A DNA stretch of 64,000 nucleotides from Phoronis australis (taxonomy: Eukaryota; Phoronida; Phoronidae), in contig NMRA01000108.1 in the NCBI GenBank assembly GCA_002633005.1, positions 467,304 to 531,303 on the forward strand, in the 5' to 3' direction. Within the stretch, counting starts at the first letter, position 1. Every line of letters begins with the position of its first letter. The position numbers and the translations under genes are program-made. The notes beneath the pieces are model-generated. The model was not told the origin of the DNA, did not search any database, and was given only the letters and a program-made list of their open reading frames with translations. Below are positions 46,400 to 60,000 of this stretch, piece by piece.

Positions 46400-49300
46400 T
46401 AACTTTTAGTATGTTTCATGGATTTAACGAAACATCCAATTGATCTAGGTGAGTCTGGTTCTGTGACGACAAGGATTATTGTAAAACATCTAAAATGAAA
46501 ATGTATGACATAGGTTTTTCCAATGTTAGCTCAACACTTTACGTTTTTACAACATTTGACTCAATTAAGCTAAAGAAACTGATTACTGGGTTTATGAGAG
46601 CATCACCTTAGACGCAATTTTGACTCGAATTTTGAGAACTAAAGTATGCAATAAATATCATTCATGCATTTCATTTAATTATTGTCCTCCCATATTTGCC
46701 TTCTTTTCCAATATGTATTCTGCATCATGCACCTCTACAGGAGGCTTGACGACTTCTGAACAGTTTTCAAGATGGGTCTCCAGTGCACGAAACAGTCCCA
46801 GATGGGGGCTCAAATATGTTCCCTAAATCTTTTCCATATGTGTAATTGCTTAAGGGGCCATATCTTGGAGACCCTTCAACTTAGGTGAATAAAATTTTGC
46901 AGGTAATCATTGTGTACCATGATTAACATCTCAGTAAATTTTCATCAAAGTCTCAGATGAGATGGTGACCTGACAACCTCTGGGTGATTTCATGTGGAAT
47001 GACCCAATAGCAAATGTTGTTTTTATATCTGTTTATTTTCTAATGATTCTTTGTACATAGAAAACGCTAAAATTGAGAGAGCAATGACGACAACATGGCA
47101 TTAGAAAATTCAATCTGTATTTGCACAAGTCCACAAAAGAGGTGAAAATTCAGAGTATTGTTGAGAAGGGAAATTTGGTTGAAACCACCTAACTTGAATT
47201 GCTCACACTGGAGGTTAACGTGTCACTTAATAACATTTGATGAGTCACAGAATATTTGCATACCTGTTCAGAAATCAACCAAACTTTGTTTATTACTTCC
47301 GCCTTCAAATTTTAAGAATGATAACAATGGCAACATTAACAGGGAAATTTGGATGCTGCCATGATGGCGAGGGGAAAGACAGACACAGCGTCAGGGAAAT
47401 TCGAACCAGCAAATTCTGTACAGGTAAAGCAGACAAAATATAGAACAATACTTTATGATTTTAAAATATGACTACAAGTAACACTTAGCAGCGTCAGCAT
47501 GGGGTGAATAATAAAAGCACCAGGTAGCCTAAAATTATGATACCTGAATTTCCCCACAGCAAATACTGCACGCAAAAAGTTGGAGGTTAAACACCGACAA
47601 CCATTTTTTGATCAAATCAGGTTTTTCTAGTACATTTCTTTTATTGCAATTAACACATAAAACAGCTTATCAACCTACTAAGCGTCAAGTTAATTCAAGT
47701 AACTGTACATTTACACAACAAGGGACCAAGTGACCGAAATACAACTTGGAAACGAGAGAGTACTTCCAAAGCAGACAACAGAGCAAACAGAGCATGCATC
47801 ATATATATTGAAACTTTTTGCAATTCAAGTAAGGAGGTAAATAAATTCCAACTATTGTTCAAGGAAATGCATTATCTCTTCATTTGGCAGAAAGGGCACC
47901 TTGTTCATGTTATATTTGACATTTCCTTAGAATCATCCAAATTTTACCACTGTCTCAGTTTCCCCGAACGATCCCTGCCTATCTGGTACTATTTCAGGCA
48001 ACGGGACACTAGACCCCACTTAGGAATATAGGGTGAACACTATTGATAACAAAACTTGAGATACATAATTCAAAAACAGAACTGAGGAGAAAATTTCATG
48101 CATACATTTCATTGATTCATGGCCAATCTTCAATACCGATTTTCTCTGAGTGAAACCATTCATTCCTTCATCTCAAAGTTCTCCTAACTGACAGACAGAC
48201 TCTTGAAAATCATGATGATCTATAGTAGCATGCAGTCCTAGTTTTGATTTCATTGTTGTGTTTTGTGGAAGGATAAGAAAATAGAAAATTGCAGAATTGA
48301 TTTTTATTTGGTTATCTAGAATTCAAAGTGAGAATGACGTAATAGGTTGAAGCCATATCCTTCTTCCTTCACTGATAAGAAATGTACAAGTTAGCAAGCT
48401 TGAACATTGGCAATATGATTTAAACGTGCACCAAGTGCAGCAACCTCGCCAAAGTCATGTTGTGGCCTAATTGGGTAATTGTTTCTGACCTACACTCATG
48501 ATTTTGGTATCATTCGATTTCTTGCAACATTATCTTTCTAGTTTTGAGGTACCGACCAACCTGTTCTAAGGTCTGACCACCAAGTTAGAACACTGGAAAT
48601 TTGGTTTTGCAGTCCAGCCAGCTGGTTTTGAAGTCTTGGTAAGTGGTCCGACCAATTGTTGATTCCTCCCTTGAAAATGATCACAATTCTAAAAAATTTT
48701 GGAAATGAATGAAATGCTGCCCCTTGTTGCTTCATGTTACATCAGGAAAACTTAAGCGGATCAAATCTCACAAAGAAACACCATTCGCAATCCACATTTA
48801 TCATCAAAAGATGTCGTCGTAATCTTGAGTAGAGCAAACATGGTTGTGTCAACGGGGTAATATAACAGAAATTTGACGACAAAATAGTGAGGCCGCGGTA
48901 GGGGACACACATTCATATATTTTTGGAGTGAGAACTGAAAGGCAGAATCGAATGATCATACCATGAATATACTTACAAGTCACACATTTCTAAAGATATG
49001 CTGGAATTTTCACTACTCGTCCTTCTAAGCAGCTTTCACTCGATTCACAGATAAAGATAAAGTTGTTAAGCGAGCAGACCCAATTAAGTTTGATTACTCG
49101 ACCATAAAGTGTACATAAACATCTCTGCCAGCTGTACAACTGGCAAAAATTCAAAATGCATTTAATAATTTTTTGTTAAAAACAAACATCACAGCAAATA
49201 TGGTTTTTGATTTTTAAAAATCGATAAACTAATAAGTTAAAAACTGTGAACAAACATTGAAGATCAACGTTTTGATATACTTGATGGATTCACAAACGCT

Positions 49301-50760
49301 GATCGGAGTTAACAATATCACACGGATTATTCTTTTAATATTCTTTCAATCTAGGAAAGAAAAAAAACAAGTAGACGAGAGTATTAAAATGAAATAATGA
49401 AACTTGGTATGAAACGGATTTAAAAACCAACATTCCAACAGTCATTTTGTTATTAAAATGTACCAAGTTAAAACTACTCTCCAAAGTTGCAGGCTGTAAT
49501 GGCTTGTGGAGAGAGGAGTGAAGAAGACTTCTTTACTTGCTGAACACAACTTTATTGGGGACTGACTAACCACTGTACAACAACATGTTTTTACAATACA
49601 CAAGACCACATGGGTATGAGTCACATTTCATAGAACTGTTTGGCAAATGCCAAAGAAAACCAATTTGGGTGAAATAACAACCACCATTGTTGAGACAGTA
49701 GTGCTAGCTATTACCTTTCCACTTCATTAGTTCAGATCTATGTCAATATAGGGAGTGCTGAATGGGCATCCTGGTTGTCTGGGGCTGAGGGAATCTGAGG
49801 GGTGACCACTGTAAGCCTGAAATTCTCCACATGTTCTTAAATCATTTGTGTGTAGGACAATGCCATCATGTCAGGGAACAGCAACCAACTGCTAGCTAGC
49901 CCACAACAAACGTTTCTACATACAACATAAAAATAGCCTTGAGACCTTGAGTTGTGGCTGTGGCTTAGTCCGAATATACGTGAAGTAAAATTAGATAAGC
50001 ATGATTAGAAATACTGCACTAATTACATATGGCCTTGCCTTTCACACTATAGTGCATGCAAGTCAACGTCATTGACGCGGAAATTCACAAATTTAATGCT
50101 AAAGCAAAAGACCACAAATTCCCCTGTCCAGACTGGCGCAGCATGCTTTCTAAGAAAAGTGTGAGTCTGTGACGTCAGTCGTCACTAATCCAACACATGA
50201 CAACTACAGGCACTAAGTTACGAAAGGGTCGAATGATAAGATATGAGCTTTCTATGATTAATCTCAAATCACATTCGTCTGGACGCAGACGTCATCAGTT
50301 CGAGGTCTTATCCACTCACCGAGGTATGTTAGGCCTACATTTTGGTGTAATATGTAGGCTACCATATCACGACAAAGCCCGATTGTTGGGCGCCATTTTC
50401 TGGATTATCGTACAAGCGCCCCTTACGGCGTTGAACGGTTGTAAACCTGAGCCATGATTTGTAAAATGCCTTGGCCTCAGTAGTTATCGTTGCTTAGATA
50501 TTCAAGCAGCTGATAACAATTTTATTAAGCACAAGAATTCTTACTCAAGCGATGGCCAACCTCAGACACACCAGGGCAAGCACTGCAGTGAGCCGATGCC
50601 AAAAGTCTGGTTCAGTAGGCCTAGTCACCCGCCCGATCCGCGCGTCTCACTCATTTGGTCGCCGACACTCCGAAGTGACTTAGCCCACGTTTGAAGAGAA
50701 AAGGCCCTTATAGAACCAAACCTATAGGTGCACAAAGAACGAGACACCTGCGAGAAATAC
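46400..50760. other. Intergenic stretch, no gene recognised
   Basis: Unique-looking AT-rich DNA with a fragment related to the 27595-28021 MITE end at 46785-46830. The last part (50580-50720) is more GC-rich. No convincing coding exon on either strand. Confidence 0.45.
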
Positions 50761-50770
50761 AGTAACACTC

Positions 50771-51139
50771 ATAGGCGGATTTAGGGGGGCAGGGGGCCCG
50801 CCCCCNNNNNNNNNNNNNNNNNNNNNNNNNNNNNNNNNNNNNNNNNNNNNNNNNNNNNNNNNNNNNNNNNNNNNNNNNNNNNNNNNNNNNNNNNNNNNNN
50901 TGAGTTCAGGAGCTAGGACCGGTAGCGGACGAAGGGGGTGGGGGTGGGGGGGAGTCTCGGACGCGGAAAAACACGGGGTTTTTTTGGGTCCACCAATAGA
51001 TTTCCTGAACTGAAGTGAAGGTCTACATACAGTCCTCGGCCCCCGCAACTTTCGGGCCGCCTGTACACATACAATCGCGCTTTGCTCAATTCTCCGAGGA
51101 TGTTCCCCCCCTCTTATGGTATCTTAGATCCGCCACTGA
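50771..51139. mobile_element. DNA-element remnant with GGCGGATTTA ends, containing a 95-N gap
   Basis: Left ATAGGCGGATTTAGGGGGGC, right TTAGATCCGCCACTGA, with G-rich runs inside. Similar ends occur alone at 28028 (CAGTGGCGGATTTAGAGG) and 54942 (CAGTGGCGGATCTAACGAGG). Confidence 0.55.
50806..50900. other. Assembly gap of 95 N
   Basis: Run of N inside a G/C-homopolymer-rich element, a likely cause of the failed assembly. Confidence 0.99.
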
Positions 51140-53835
51140 TACTTCATACATTCAGCACGCATTATTAGGAGGAAAATGTGAAACTTATTTGATCCATAGG
51201 TCAATGTGTCATCGATGAATTACTGGCCCCTTTTTACATATTCTTTCAATTAACGTGCATTGAATGATAATTATATGGAAACGTTCTTCCAAACTTAGAA
51301 TAATATTTTAAATATTTCATAATTTGCTCATATCTTATTAAAGTAAATATGCAATTTACGAATGGATCTATTCTTTTAAGTCTGAGATACTCTGCCGAGA
51401 GATTGCGGTTCCCAGATATGTATAATGATTCATCGTTTGCTGTTGTTGATATTGTTGCCTAAACAGATTACGGTGTATGAGTACCTTATTTGTGAGTCCC
51501 GTTGTCTCATGCTCATGTTCCATCCATTTTATCTTCATTTTATTTCAATGTAGACAAGACATGTAAAAGGCCATTGAAATTTCGAGTCTTAATTAAGTTC
51601 TGTTTAGCTGGCTAAAATAAAAATCGAAAAAGGGTATTTACTGAAAATTCCCCTGCTTCCATAAGGCCACCGTGCTTTTGTTTACATATCGTTCATTATC
51701 AATATGGCGAACCGCGTATCACGCGCTGTCTGGCTTGCGAGTACAGTCGTGTCACCTCTATGTATTTTGCACATTTTGTCTGCCCCAGGAATTTTCAGAA
51801 TAAAATTTGACATTTTAAATACTGACGAGGTTTTAAAATATTGGTAACATAAAGCAATGTAAACCTGTGACCCACACACTGTCTAAACGGTCATGTGAGC
51901 CATTGCAAAGACAAAATTCCTAATGCTTTGGCTGAACTTCTCACGGAGCGTGGTGAACTGGTAATTTGTACGGTTTGAAACGACATGGTCTCACAGTTCA
52001 AACAGTTGTGTCATAGACTCTGTTGTAAAACAACACGCCGCGAAACTAGGGTTTTAAAAAGGCAATCGCATCGTTAATTTTTACCAATATTAATTTTTAC
52101 ACCGATCAATGTACCCCTTTTATCGACCATGATGTGCGGCCCAGTAGATTTTTTTTTCTGTCCGTAACACGCACACTTCCATCTGATTAGACATACAGAA
52201 CGAGAAGGACAACAAAATGCTGACACAGAAACAACACATTGAGACACTCTAACCATTTCAGACAATAAAGTTTTCATTTATTACAAAATATATTTATTTC
52301 AAAATATCACCATCACGCAGTAAAATCACACCGTGACAGTAAAAGGGAAGTGTCTAGCTGGTACAAGGTTACTGTACCGTACTGGTACATGCACTCCACT
52401 TCAGCAAAAGTCAGATTTCCACCAACTCTAATTTAATCCCTCAGTTCAGTTGGATCCGAAATTTACTGGCACAGAAATATATTACTAGGTACATTTGTAT
52501 TGACAACACTCCGCCACAAAATAAATATGACAAAACTGAATGGTCATAAACTCTAACTGCCCTGTCCTACATACCCAGGTATAATACACTGTAAGTATCG
52601 GGAGACCATAAACAGGACAGTATATAAAAATGAGTGTTTTCCTCAAGTAAGACAGTTGCAGATTTTAACAGCTTGCCAGGCTACATAACATATGTCCCAT
52701 CTCTTGAAATCTTCAGAAACAACCCATCTACCGTCCAAATGTAACATTGAGGGGTGTAGCATTCTTGGGATATCCCTTCTATCTATATTAATAAATCTTC
52801 GAATTGGTGTCCACTCGGTAAAAATGTACAACTATTAATCTTGTAGTCAATTTTTGTGTTTCTTCGTTGCTAGAAAACAACAGACATCTTGGTCACTAAA
52901 CCCTTAAAGATATATCGAACTAAGAAGGAAAGTCAAGTAAAAGTCCGTGAAACAGTGAGTGTTCTAGAACAATATTTGTTTCTGCGATGGGATTCTCACC
53001 CACAAAATTATTTTATTTCAGTTTCAATTTTTAAACCTTTAAAGACCAAAAAATTATTTCATTGATTCTGGGTCTAACCTTTATACTGGAACTTTATTTT
53101 TGATGTTGATAGGTGTTAAGGCCCTTTAATTCTGTGCTCATGATTTTCTTGGATGATTTTCTAAAAATCCTAGTTTGCACTCGATGATCCTAACATAAGA
53201 GCCATGAGTTTTTACTTGAAATCCCATTCTGTTACCAATATTGGTTCCTAGATAGGCCTACTACACAGTACACACACATTTCGATTAACATGGTTCATCA
53301 GCAAGATGGCGGACCACTCCGCTCAACGAAAACCATATTTATCTCATTGGGAAGATAGATGCACTCATGGAACATACATTTCTTAGCACTAGGGAGTGTC
53401 GTATAAATTAGGCAGTCACTTCTTAATTAACAACAGGCCCGCCTACATGGACTCTTGTCCTAACAAGTAACTTGGAAGGGCTGTTGTGTTACGTAGGTAC
53501 CGAGTCAGGTAATGCAAAAAATAAATCTTCGTTTCTCGTCAGTCAGTAGAGGCTTAATGAATATAGCACTGCGTGAAAGCAAATAAAATTTACTTGGGCA
53601 ATCGTAACGCTACATGCACTGTGCACTCTAACTTGTGATCGTTTTGCTTTCGCCGTTTTGCACGACTAACAATAAAAACAAAGTAATTGGTCTGGTAGTT
53701 GTTAACAGTAGTTTCTCACACCTGCCAGTTCGGAAATGACTAGAGCACACTTCGGTGCAAGGTAGCTTGTTCTCGTTAAACAAGTCAGAGCAACCGAGTT
53801 AAGTTTACTGCGACGTCCAGCGGCAAAACTTACTC
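51140..53835. other. Intergenic stretch, no gene confirmed
   Basis: AT-rich. A 47-codon plus frame begins at ATGGCG near 51704 in a good initiation context but has no recognisable domain. Nothing else stands out. Confidence 0.4.
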
Positions 53836-53935
53836 ACCTACTACGAAAAACTGAGAATCTTCCGAAATGCAACCTCTCTGTAATTATTACATCTTAAAAA
53901 ACGTCTCTGATTTCCACGAAGAATCCCCGCCATGA
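53827..53935 (-). other. Candidate first exon on the minus strand
   Basis: ATGGCGGGGATTC in a good initiation context near 53933, then about 100 bases later a strong donor (GTAG/GTGAGTAAG) near 53835. The frame has a TAG just before the donor, so it would be leader sequence or a short upstream frame. It could be a distant 5' exon of the RdRP-helicase gene; no evidence links them. Confidence 0.2.
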
Positions 53936-53954
53936 TCTTTATGGAAATCCCGTG

Positions 53955-54030
53955 ACGTGTGGATATTTGAAATTCGATGATATTCTCTAANGACGTGTGG
54001 ATATTTGAAAGTCGATGATATTCTTTCACG
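53955..54030. repeat. Short direct repeat around a single-N join
   Basis: GACGTGTGGATATTTGAAA plus GATGATATTCT occurs immediately on both sides of the N at 53992, about 38 bases each. An unmerged contig overlap. Confidence 0.85.
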
Positions 54031-54876
54031 GTTTTCTTCGAAACCATGCTTCTCGGAAGACCCAGCCCTCGTTTTACTGTGGGATCACCGGAATACTTGT
54101 GAGTATTTTAAAACCCGCATGAATCAATTTATAAAGAAAATAATAGCCAGTGAGCTAGGTCGTGATGATGTGCGCATCCTAGCATTCGATCGATGAATGA
54201 ATAACGAGGACAAGCGGTCATTTTGTAAGTCGTTTAGTATATATTTTTATTCAGTGCCGGCCTGGTCGAGACTATTACTAGGTTGAGCAAAAAGACTGTG
54301 AGCAATGCATATTTGCACAGTATATGTTTATAGCAGATGGGCGTGTTCACCAGTAGATGAACTGTCAATGCAATGAATGGATGGTAAAACATTGATGTAT
54401 CTGGTTTTGTGGAGTGAAACCTGGCTTCCATCTTTTTAAGGTATGTACGTTACGTGGACAACGTAATCCCAGCCGAATCTCGATGATCAGTCAAGCATCA
54501 TAGCCAACTAGTGGTTCATTTGAGGAGAGACATTAATTGCTCTATTTGTGTACAACCGGATATTGATCCAGTTCGCTTCACTTGCTTGGAACTCCCTTTT
54601 ACAGACAACAGGTCAATGTCCATACAATGCAATATCAAGTGTTGACAATTTTATTACTCTGATGATAATTAATGGAAAATAAACCCCAAATGTGATGTGG
54701 ATTTAAATTTAGAGACATCAGCAATGTGCGACTGCTAGGTTGTGAAATACTGTTTTGTTGAAATGTAGTTTCATTTTATTTTATATGACTCGTGTATAAA
54801 ACATAGCTCTTTAAGATTATTGATTAGTTCATTTGTGTTTTAGACGTATTTTATGCTCTCTACATGCCAAGCAGAG

Positions 54877-54938
54877 ACTATGAGACTATAACTATGTCAC
54901 TTTCTCTAGGGAAAGTGACATAGTTATAGTCTCATAGT
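54877..54938. repeat. Perfect 28-bp inverted repeat with 6-base loop
   Basis: Arms 54877-54904 and 54911-54938 pair without mismatch around TCTAGG. Immediately followed by a CAGTGGCGGATCTA element end. Confidence 0.9.
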
Positions 54939-54939
54939 T

Positions 54940-57070
54940 AAACAGTGGCGGATCTAACGAGGTTGAGGGTTTTAATTCCCTTTAACAAACTACCTCAGTT
55001 TCGAATACGTTTTTTGCCGAGGCATACAGGCAGAGTAAAGTATTCCAAAGAACAAGCCATCGTAGAAGCACTAAAACATGGCGCCGGCATTTTTCTTTGC
55101 GATTTTTTTGCTCAGTCTAAAGGAGAGTCATGAGGAATGAATATACTTCACGTTCCTAAAATCGTTAAGCAATATTTTTGACTACTATGCATTCATTGGA
55201 AAGGCGATGCTTCAACAGGGAAGTAAAAATAGCTTCACTGACAGGAACTGAAGGTTAATGACATTTTTTTTTCAAAAAATGACACAATTTCAAGAGGCAT
55301 GGAAAGCGAAAATACTATCTCACAATGTCTAGTACAAAGTAATTCATTTCCCTTGTCAAGAAATGTCCACAAAATATGGCAAAATTCACTATTTTTAAAA
55401 TACGCGCGAAGGAAAAACTCTGTCTCTAAGGAGACGTGCTTTGCCTTGTGGGAGAAAAATCGACGAAGTGGCAAGCAGTTGACAGATCTTTTTTTGAAAT
55501 TTGAAACTAAAAGAAAATGCTTTGATATCAACAGAAATTAAAAATCTTTACAAACAAATGGTGAAATACCTGGTGAGCAGGTTGAAATCTATTTCAGTGG
55601 CGTGTTGCTATTTAGTCTGTTTATGGTGTTCCATGCCTCTTTACACCAGCAATTCACAAAAAGTATCGTTATAACACCTGTCAAATGAATGGAAAATCTT
55701 TTGGGATTCGTAAAACAAGGTTTTCTATTGCTGTGCCTAATGGTAGTCCATTGACAAGTAAATACTAAGATGAAGCACAGAATTACGCGTTCAAGCAAAC
55801 ATGTCTTAAAGTAAGCCTTATGTGGTCATTTGGGAGATCTTTAAGTGGAATTACAATTTCGATGGGAACTCACGAATGAAGTGAAATTTTTAAAAATATA
55901 AAATAGAAATTCTAATCCGTTGTTATGTTATTTCATATTGTCACTTCAAAAGTTTAATTGATTTCTTTCACACTGTCTCTATAAAAATTCTTAGAATATA
56001 AATTTTTGTATGTTTTATTCGTCTCATTCTATTTTCAAGTGCTTAGGTCATGTCTGTAGATAAACTGGAACAGTTAATAGTAGTTATAACAAAGACACTA
56101 AAAAAAAAATAACGACAATAACAAAGAACACGAATAGCAACAACAACAACACAACCACAACAACAACCACAAGAACAATAACAACAATAATAACAGCAAG
56201 TACATGAATAATAGTAATAAAATACAAAAGGGATAACGATAAGGAAGCTATTTTAATAATACATTGTTAAACGAGTAGAAACAAGGCTAAACATCCATAA
56301 ATTATGGTATGAGAAGTTGAACACTTGATTGGCAAATTTCCTCAGATCAACGGCACAGCTCGCAAAATATGCGTTCAATAAAGAGACGACATGGTAGGCC
56401 TAGATTCGCGCACCAGTGATATTATGAACAGATAACAACTTCGTTTTATCGATGGGTGTCAGTGAACCCGACAATTCCCTTTTCGAGTTACCCAAAGACC
56501 CTGCGATAACCGAAAAATTGCTTATGTTCCTCGGCGCGATTCGTGTATGGGATTGTCTTTAGCTTGTCTGATACCAGCTTACTGATGACTATAAAAAGGG
56601 GAATTGGTCGAATGCCCTTTTGATCCCATTACGACGTTTTATGAAAAGACCGAGTATATGCCTTAAAAAAAATAACAACAGCAACGATATTGGAAATGGA
56701 CGTGGCTATGATGATGATAATGATGACGACGATGATGACAATGGTGATAAATTCTTGAAAGGCTAAGTAAAAAACTACCTCCATTGACACTGTTTATCAA
56801 TCAAAGACCTTTAAGAAATATTGCAATTATGTTTTATTTTACCTGCCGGTTATATGTTCACGTGTTTCTATGCAATTGCATATTGTAGGTACGTCCCTAG
56901 TTTGACAGACTTTCTGTTTGACAGCAGCGTTTCAACACAAGTGTGCTATAGAAGTTTTGGCAGTTTATGACCACATGATTTTTTTCTTGGTGCCGGTTTT
57001 CGGCACCTCAGTTTGTGAATGTATCTTCTGATGTACGTTTCGCGAATAATTTTCTCTCTCAATATTTGTA
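54940..57070. other. Intergenic with simple repeats
   Basis: Interrupted AAC/AAT trinucleotide tract at 56100-56220 and GAT/GAC tract at 56705-56755. No gene recognised. The last bases are a strong pyrimidine tract and TAG (57046-57070), so this probably includes an intron and leader of the next gene. Confidence 0.5.
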
Positions 57071-57087
57071 GGCCAGCTGTGGTCACT

Positions 57088-60000
57088 ATGTCGATCCTGA
57101 GAGTTTTCATATGTGGCGCGCACAGCACCGGGAAGTCAACTCTTTTGAACGATTTAAGAGAGTATCTGGATCTTCAGTTCGAACAAGAGATTGCAAGACA
57201 AGTAATGAGACGAAAAGGTCTGTCAAAGGAAGACATTAGCCCTGAGAAGCATCCGGATGTGTTTCGAGACTTACAGCAGGCCATTTTGGAACGTCAATGT
57301 GAAACCGACAGAACTCACGTGAACAATCGGACAGGTTGGCGTCCTTGCATTTGATGTTGATGGCGTAAGCCGTAATCGCAAAAATTGAACGAAGTTCCAA
57401 AAATCAAGTAAATGTATTCTGTAAATAAGTTTTCGACTCTAAAATAAAAAAGTACCGAACAATTACAGTTTATGCAAGACCACGCAACAGTGGTACTTGT
57501 TAAACGTGAAGTGACAGATAGAAACAAGTGTAATCCGCACTAATATGAAACTTGAAAGTTTATGGAACTGCGTGCAAACCTGAAAACTCCAGGACTGGCC
57601 TGTCGCCCTATTTTGCTGTTGTAAGCTACTGTTGTCTTATATGATCTAGTGCCTGAGTGAGTGCCGCCCATCGCGGCCTACACCCATAACGTTTATCTAA
57701 GTACATATACCGACCGTAAGCGTCCTTTTGACATTAATAACATTGATGATGATGACGACGACGACGAAGACGACGCCATGATAAAAGGACAGTGGTGTCG
57801 CAAAGTTGGGAAATAAACTCCTCCAAAAATGCCGACACGTTACTTAGGCCTTCTAGAGCCCATTGTTTATGAAATTCACTGCTCAAACCCAGCAAGTCTA
57901 GCGGCCTGCATGAGAAATTTTGCAAACGTTTTAATATCTATGACAGTTTTCACTGGTTTACTCCCAGAGCATTCTTTTGTACTTAATAATTGAAACACCG
58001 ATCTACACGGTGTTCTGGTGTTTCATTTTCCATCGAGCATTTCACGCAGCAGGATTCTGTTGCTCGGCTTGTTGCTTTCTTATGTTTCTGCAGGTTACAG
58101 TGACCTGCAATAACATTCGAATTTGAGACTTGGTCAGAATCAAAAGCTTGCTGTTAGGACTGAGAGTGACCCAGCTCGTCATCTCTTTTGTTCTTTCAAA
58201 GTCTCTTCTGTTAGTCCAAGGTGTTCTCCATCGTTTTAATAACCAGTCCAGTATTTCTAAAACACAGTTGGCATCAGGGACAGGTAATCTTGATTCAGGT
58301 CCTTAGAAATCAATTTCTGAAGTGTAGCTAATCGATCTTCTGCCCCAATATTCTGGGCACCAACGTATCCAAGGGTCCAGGCAACTGTGATACGATTATA
58401 TCTACCTAAATTATTTAGGTTGGTGATGCATTGTTGGACAATTTGTGATTTCGAAACAACATTTTTAAGACGTAAATACACTGTAGCTGTCGGGCTATCC
58501 GACAGGATAGCTATTGATTTGTTTTGAATTCCTTTTTGATCAATTTTTCACCAGCTTTAACAATTGCAAAACTCTTCTCTTGGAAACAGAACTAATTTAT
58601 GTCTTCTCATGCGCGCACCCAGCCTAAAGTAAGTATAGGGGGCTCGAATTCTTCGTTATGCGAACCTTTTACTGAAAAAAAATCAATGAGGAATAAAAAA
58701 AAAACGGGGCCACTAGGTTCAGACCTGCCGATCGTGCGTCCGCGCCGAATTCCTGTGGACTTTGTGGACTTTTGTCTCGGTTACTCGGACTTTTTGTTTC
58801 GCTGAGGAGGACATTTTAGCCCAATTCGCCAAATTGGGGGGCTTCCCTGAACCCCCCCCCCCGCCCTCCCGTGTGCGCCCATGCTTCTATGATAGATATT
58901 TTCAGTTGGTGGTACCAGGAAGTTCTAATACGGAAACCGCACCAACCAGTTCATTTATACTGAACCATCCTTGCATTCGTTAATGGTTCTTACATCAACG
59001 TTCATTCTGTATTCGTGGGCACCATTTCTGTTTAGAATGAGACATTCAATTTTTTTTTCAAGGGTCTTGGATTTTACTGACCGATCAGTTGGCATGTACA
59101 ATAGTGGAAGTTCATTACTAGCCCTGTTATACATGTCAACACGACTCTTTGTTTTCCCTGATGTGCCCACTGGCTTGGTAACCCAGAGTCCTGTCTGGTC
59201 AATATGGAAGGACTCCTGGACTTCCTAAGCCATTGGGAACTCATCAAACTGTTCTGTATTCATTAAAATTTTCATTGTTCCCAGAGAGTGCTTGGAAATG
59301 CAGATGTTATCATGAGATGTGCTAAAAGTTGTACCGTGTGAAGATGCAACTTTTCACTTCCATTGACCCAGGACACACATACAAATAATGATAAGATTGG
59401 TCTTATCGCAGCAGTGTCTCCATTTCATGCTTTTAAATCTCACACTTTATGTTTTGCCTATGCATTGCACGGTTGCACGGTTTAAAGAATTTTCTCAAGT
59501 GATTTTGCTGTCTAAAACGACTCCTAACACTTTAGCCTTCTGTGAAGGAAGATTTTCTTCTTACTGAGTTTATATCATGCTGTACCTTGTAATAGCAATT
59601 CAGCTTTGCTTAATTCTGCTTTGCCAGCAGCTGGGACCTACCAACTTTTAATCGTGGGCCGTTCGTGTGAAAGAGACTTCGATAGCGTTTACGACCGTAC
59701 TCACTATATCCAATGAGATATTGGTTTGTAGGTCCCGTGAGCTCTGAAGCAGTTGTACCAAAGATGTTAACGGTCTCCGGTTGTACGCTCATATTTTCCG
59801 CACATAAGTTTACGTCCGTAATTCTATGCTCGTAATTTTTACGCTCGTACTTTGCGCATGTTATGAAGTATTCAGAAGCCGAAATCTCAGTTGCAAAATA
59901 TACTGATAAGTACAAAAGACTGAAAGATACCGAAGAATGACCGAATTTTTTTACTAGCTGCCCTAACCATCCCAAGCATTTGAAAGTGGTCCATTTTAGT

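Noticed and set aside
51702-51845. 47-codon frame starting ATGGCGAAC
   Set aside because: Good initiation context but no recognised domain, splice structure or nearby poly(A) signal.
52643-52831. Minus-strand frame around IPRMLHPSMLHLDGRW
   Set aside because: Looks protein-like but has no recognisable family, good splice sites or partner exons.
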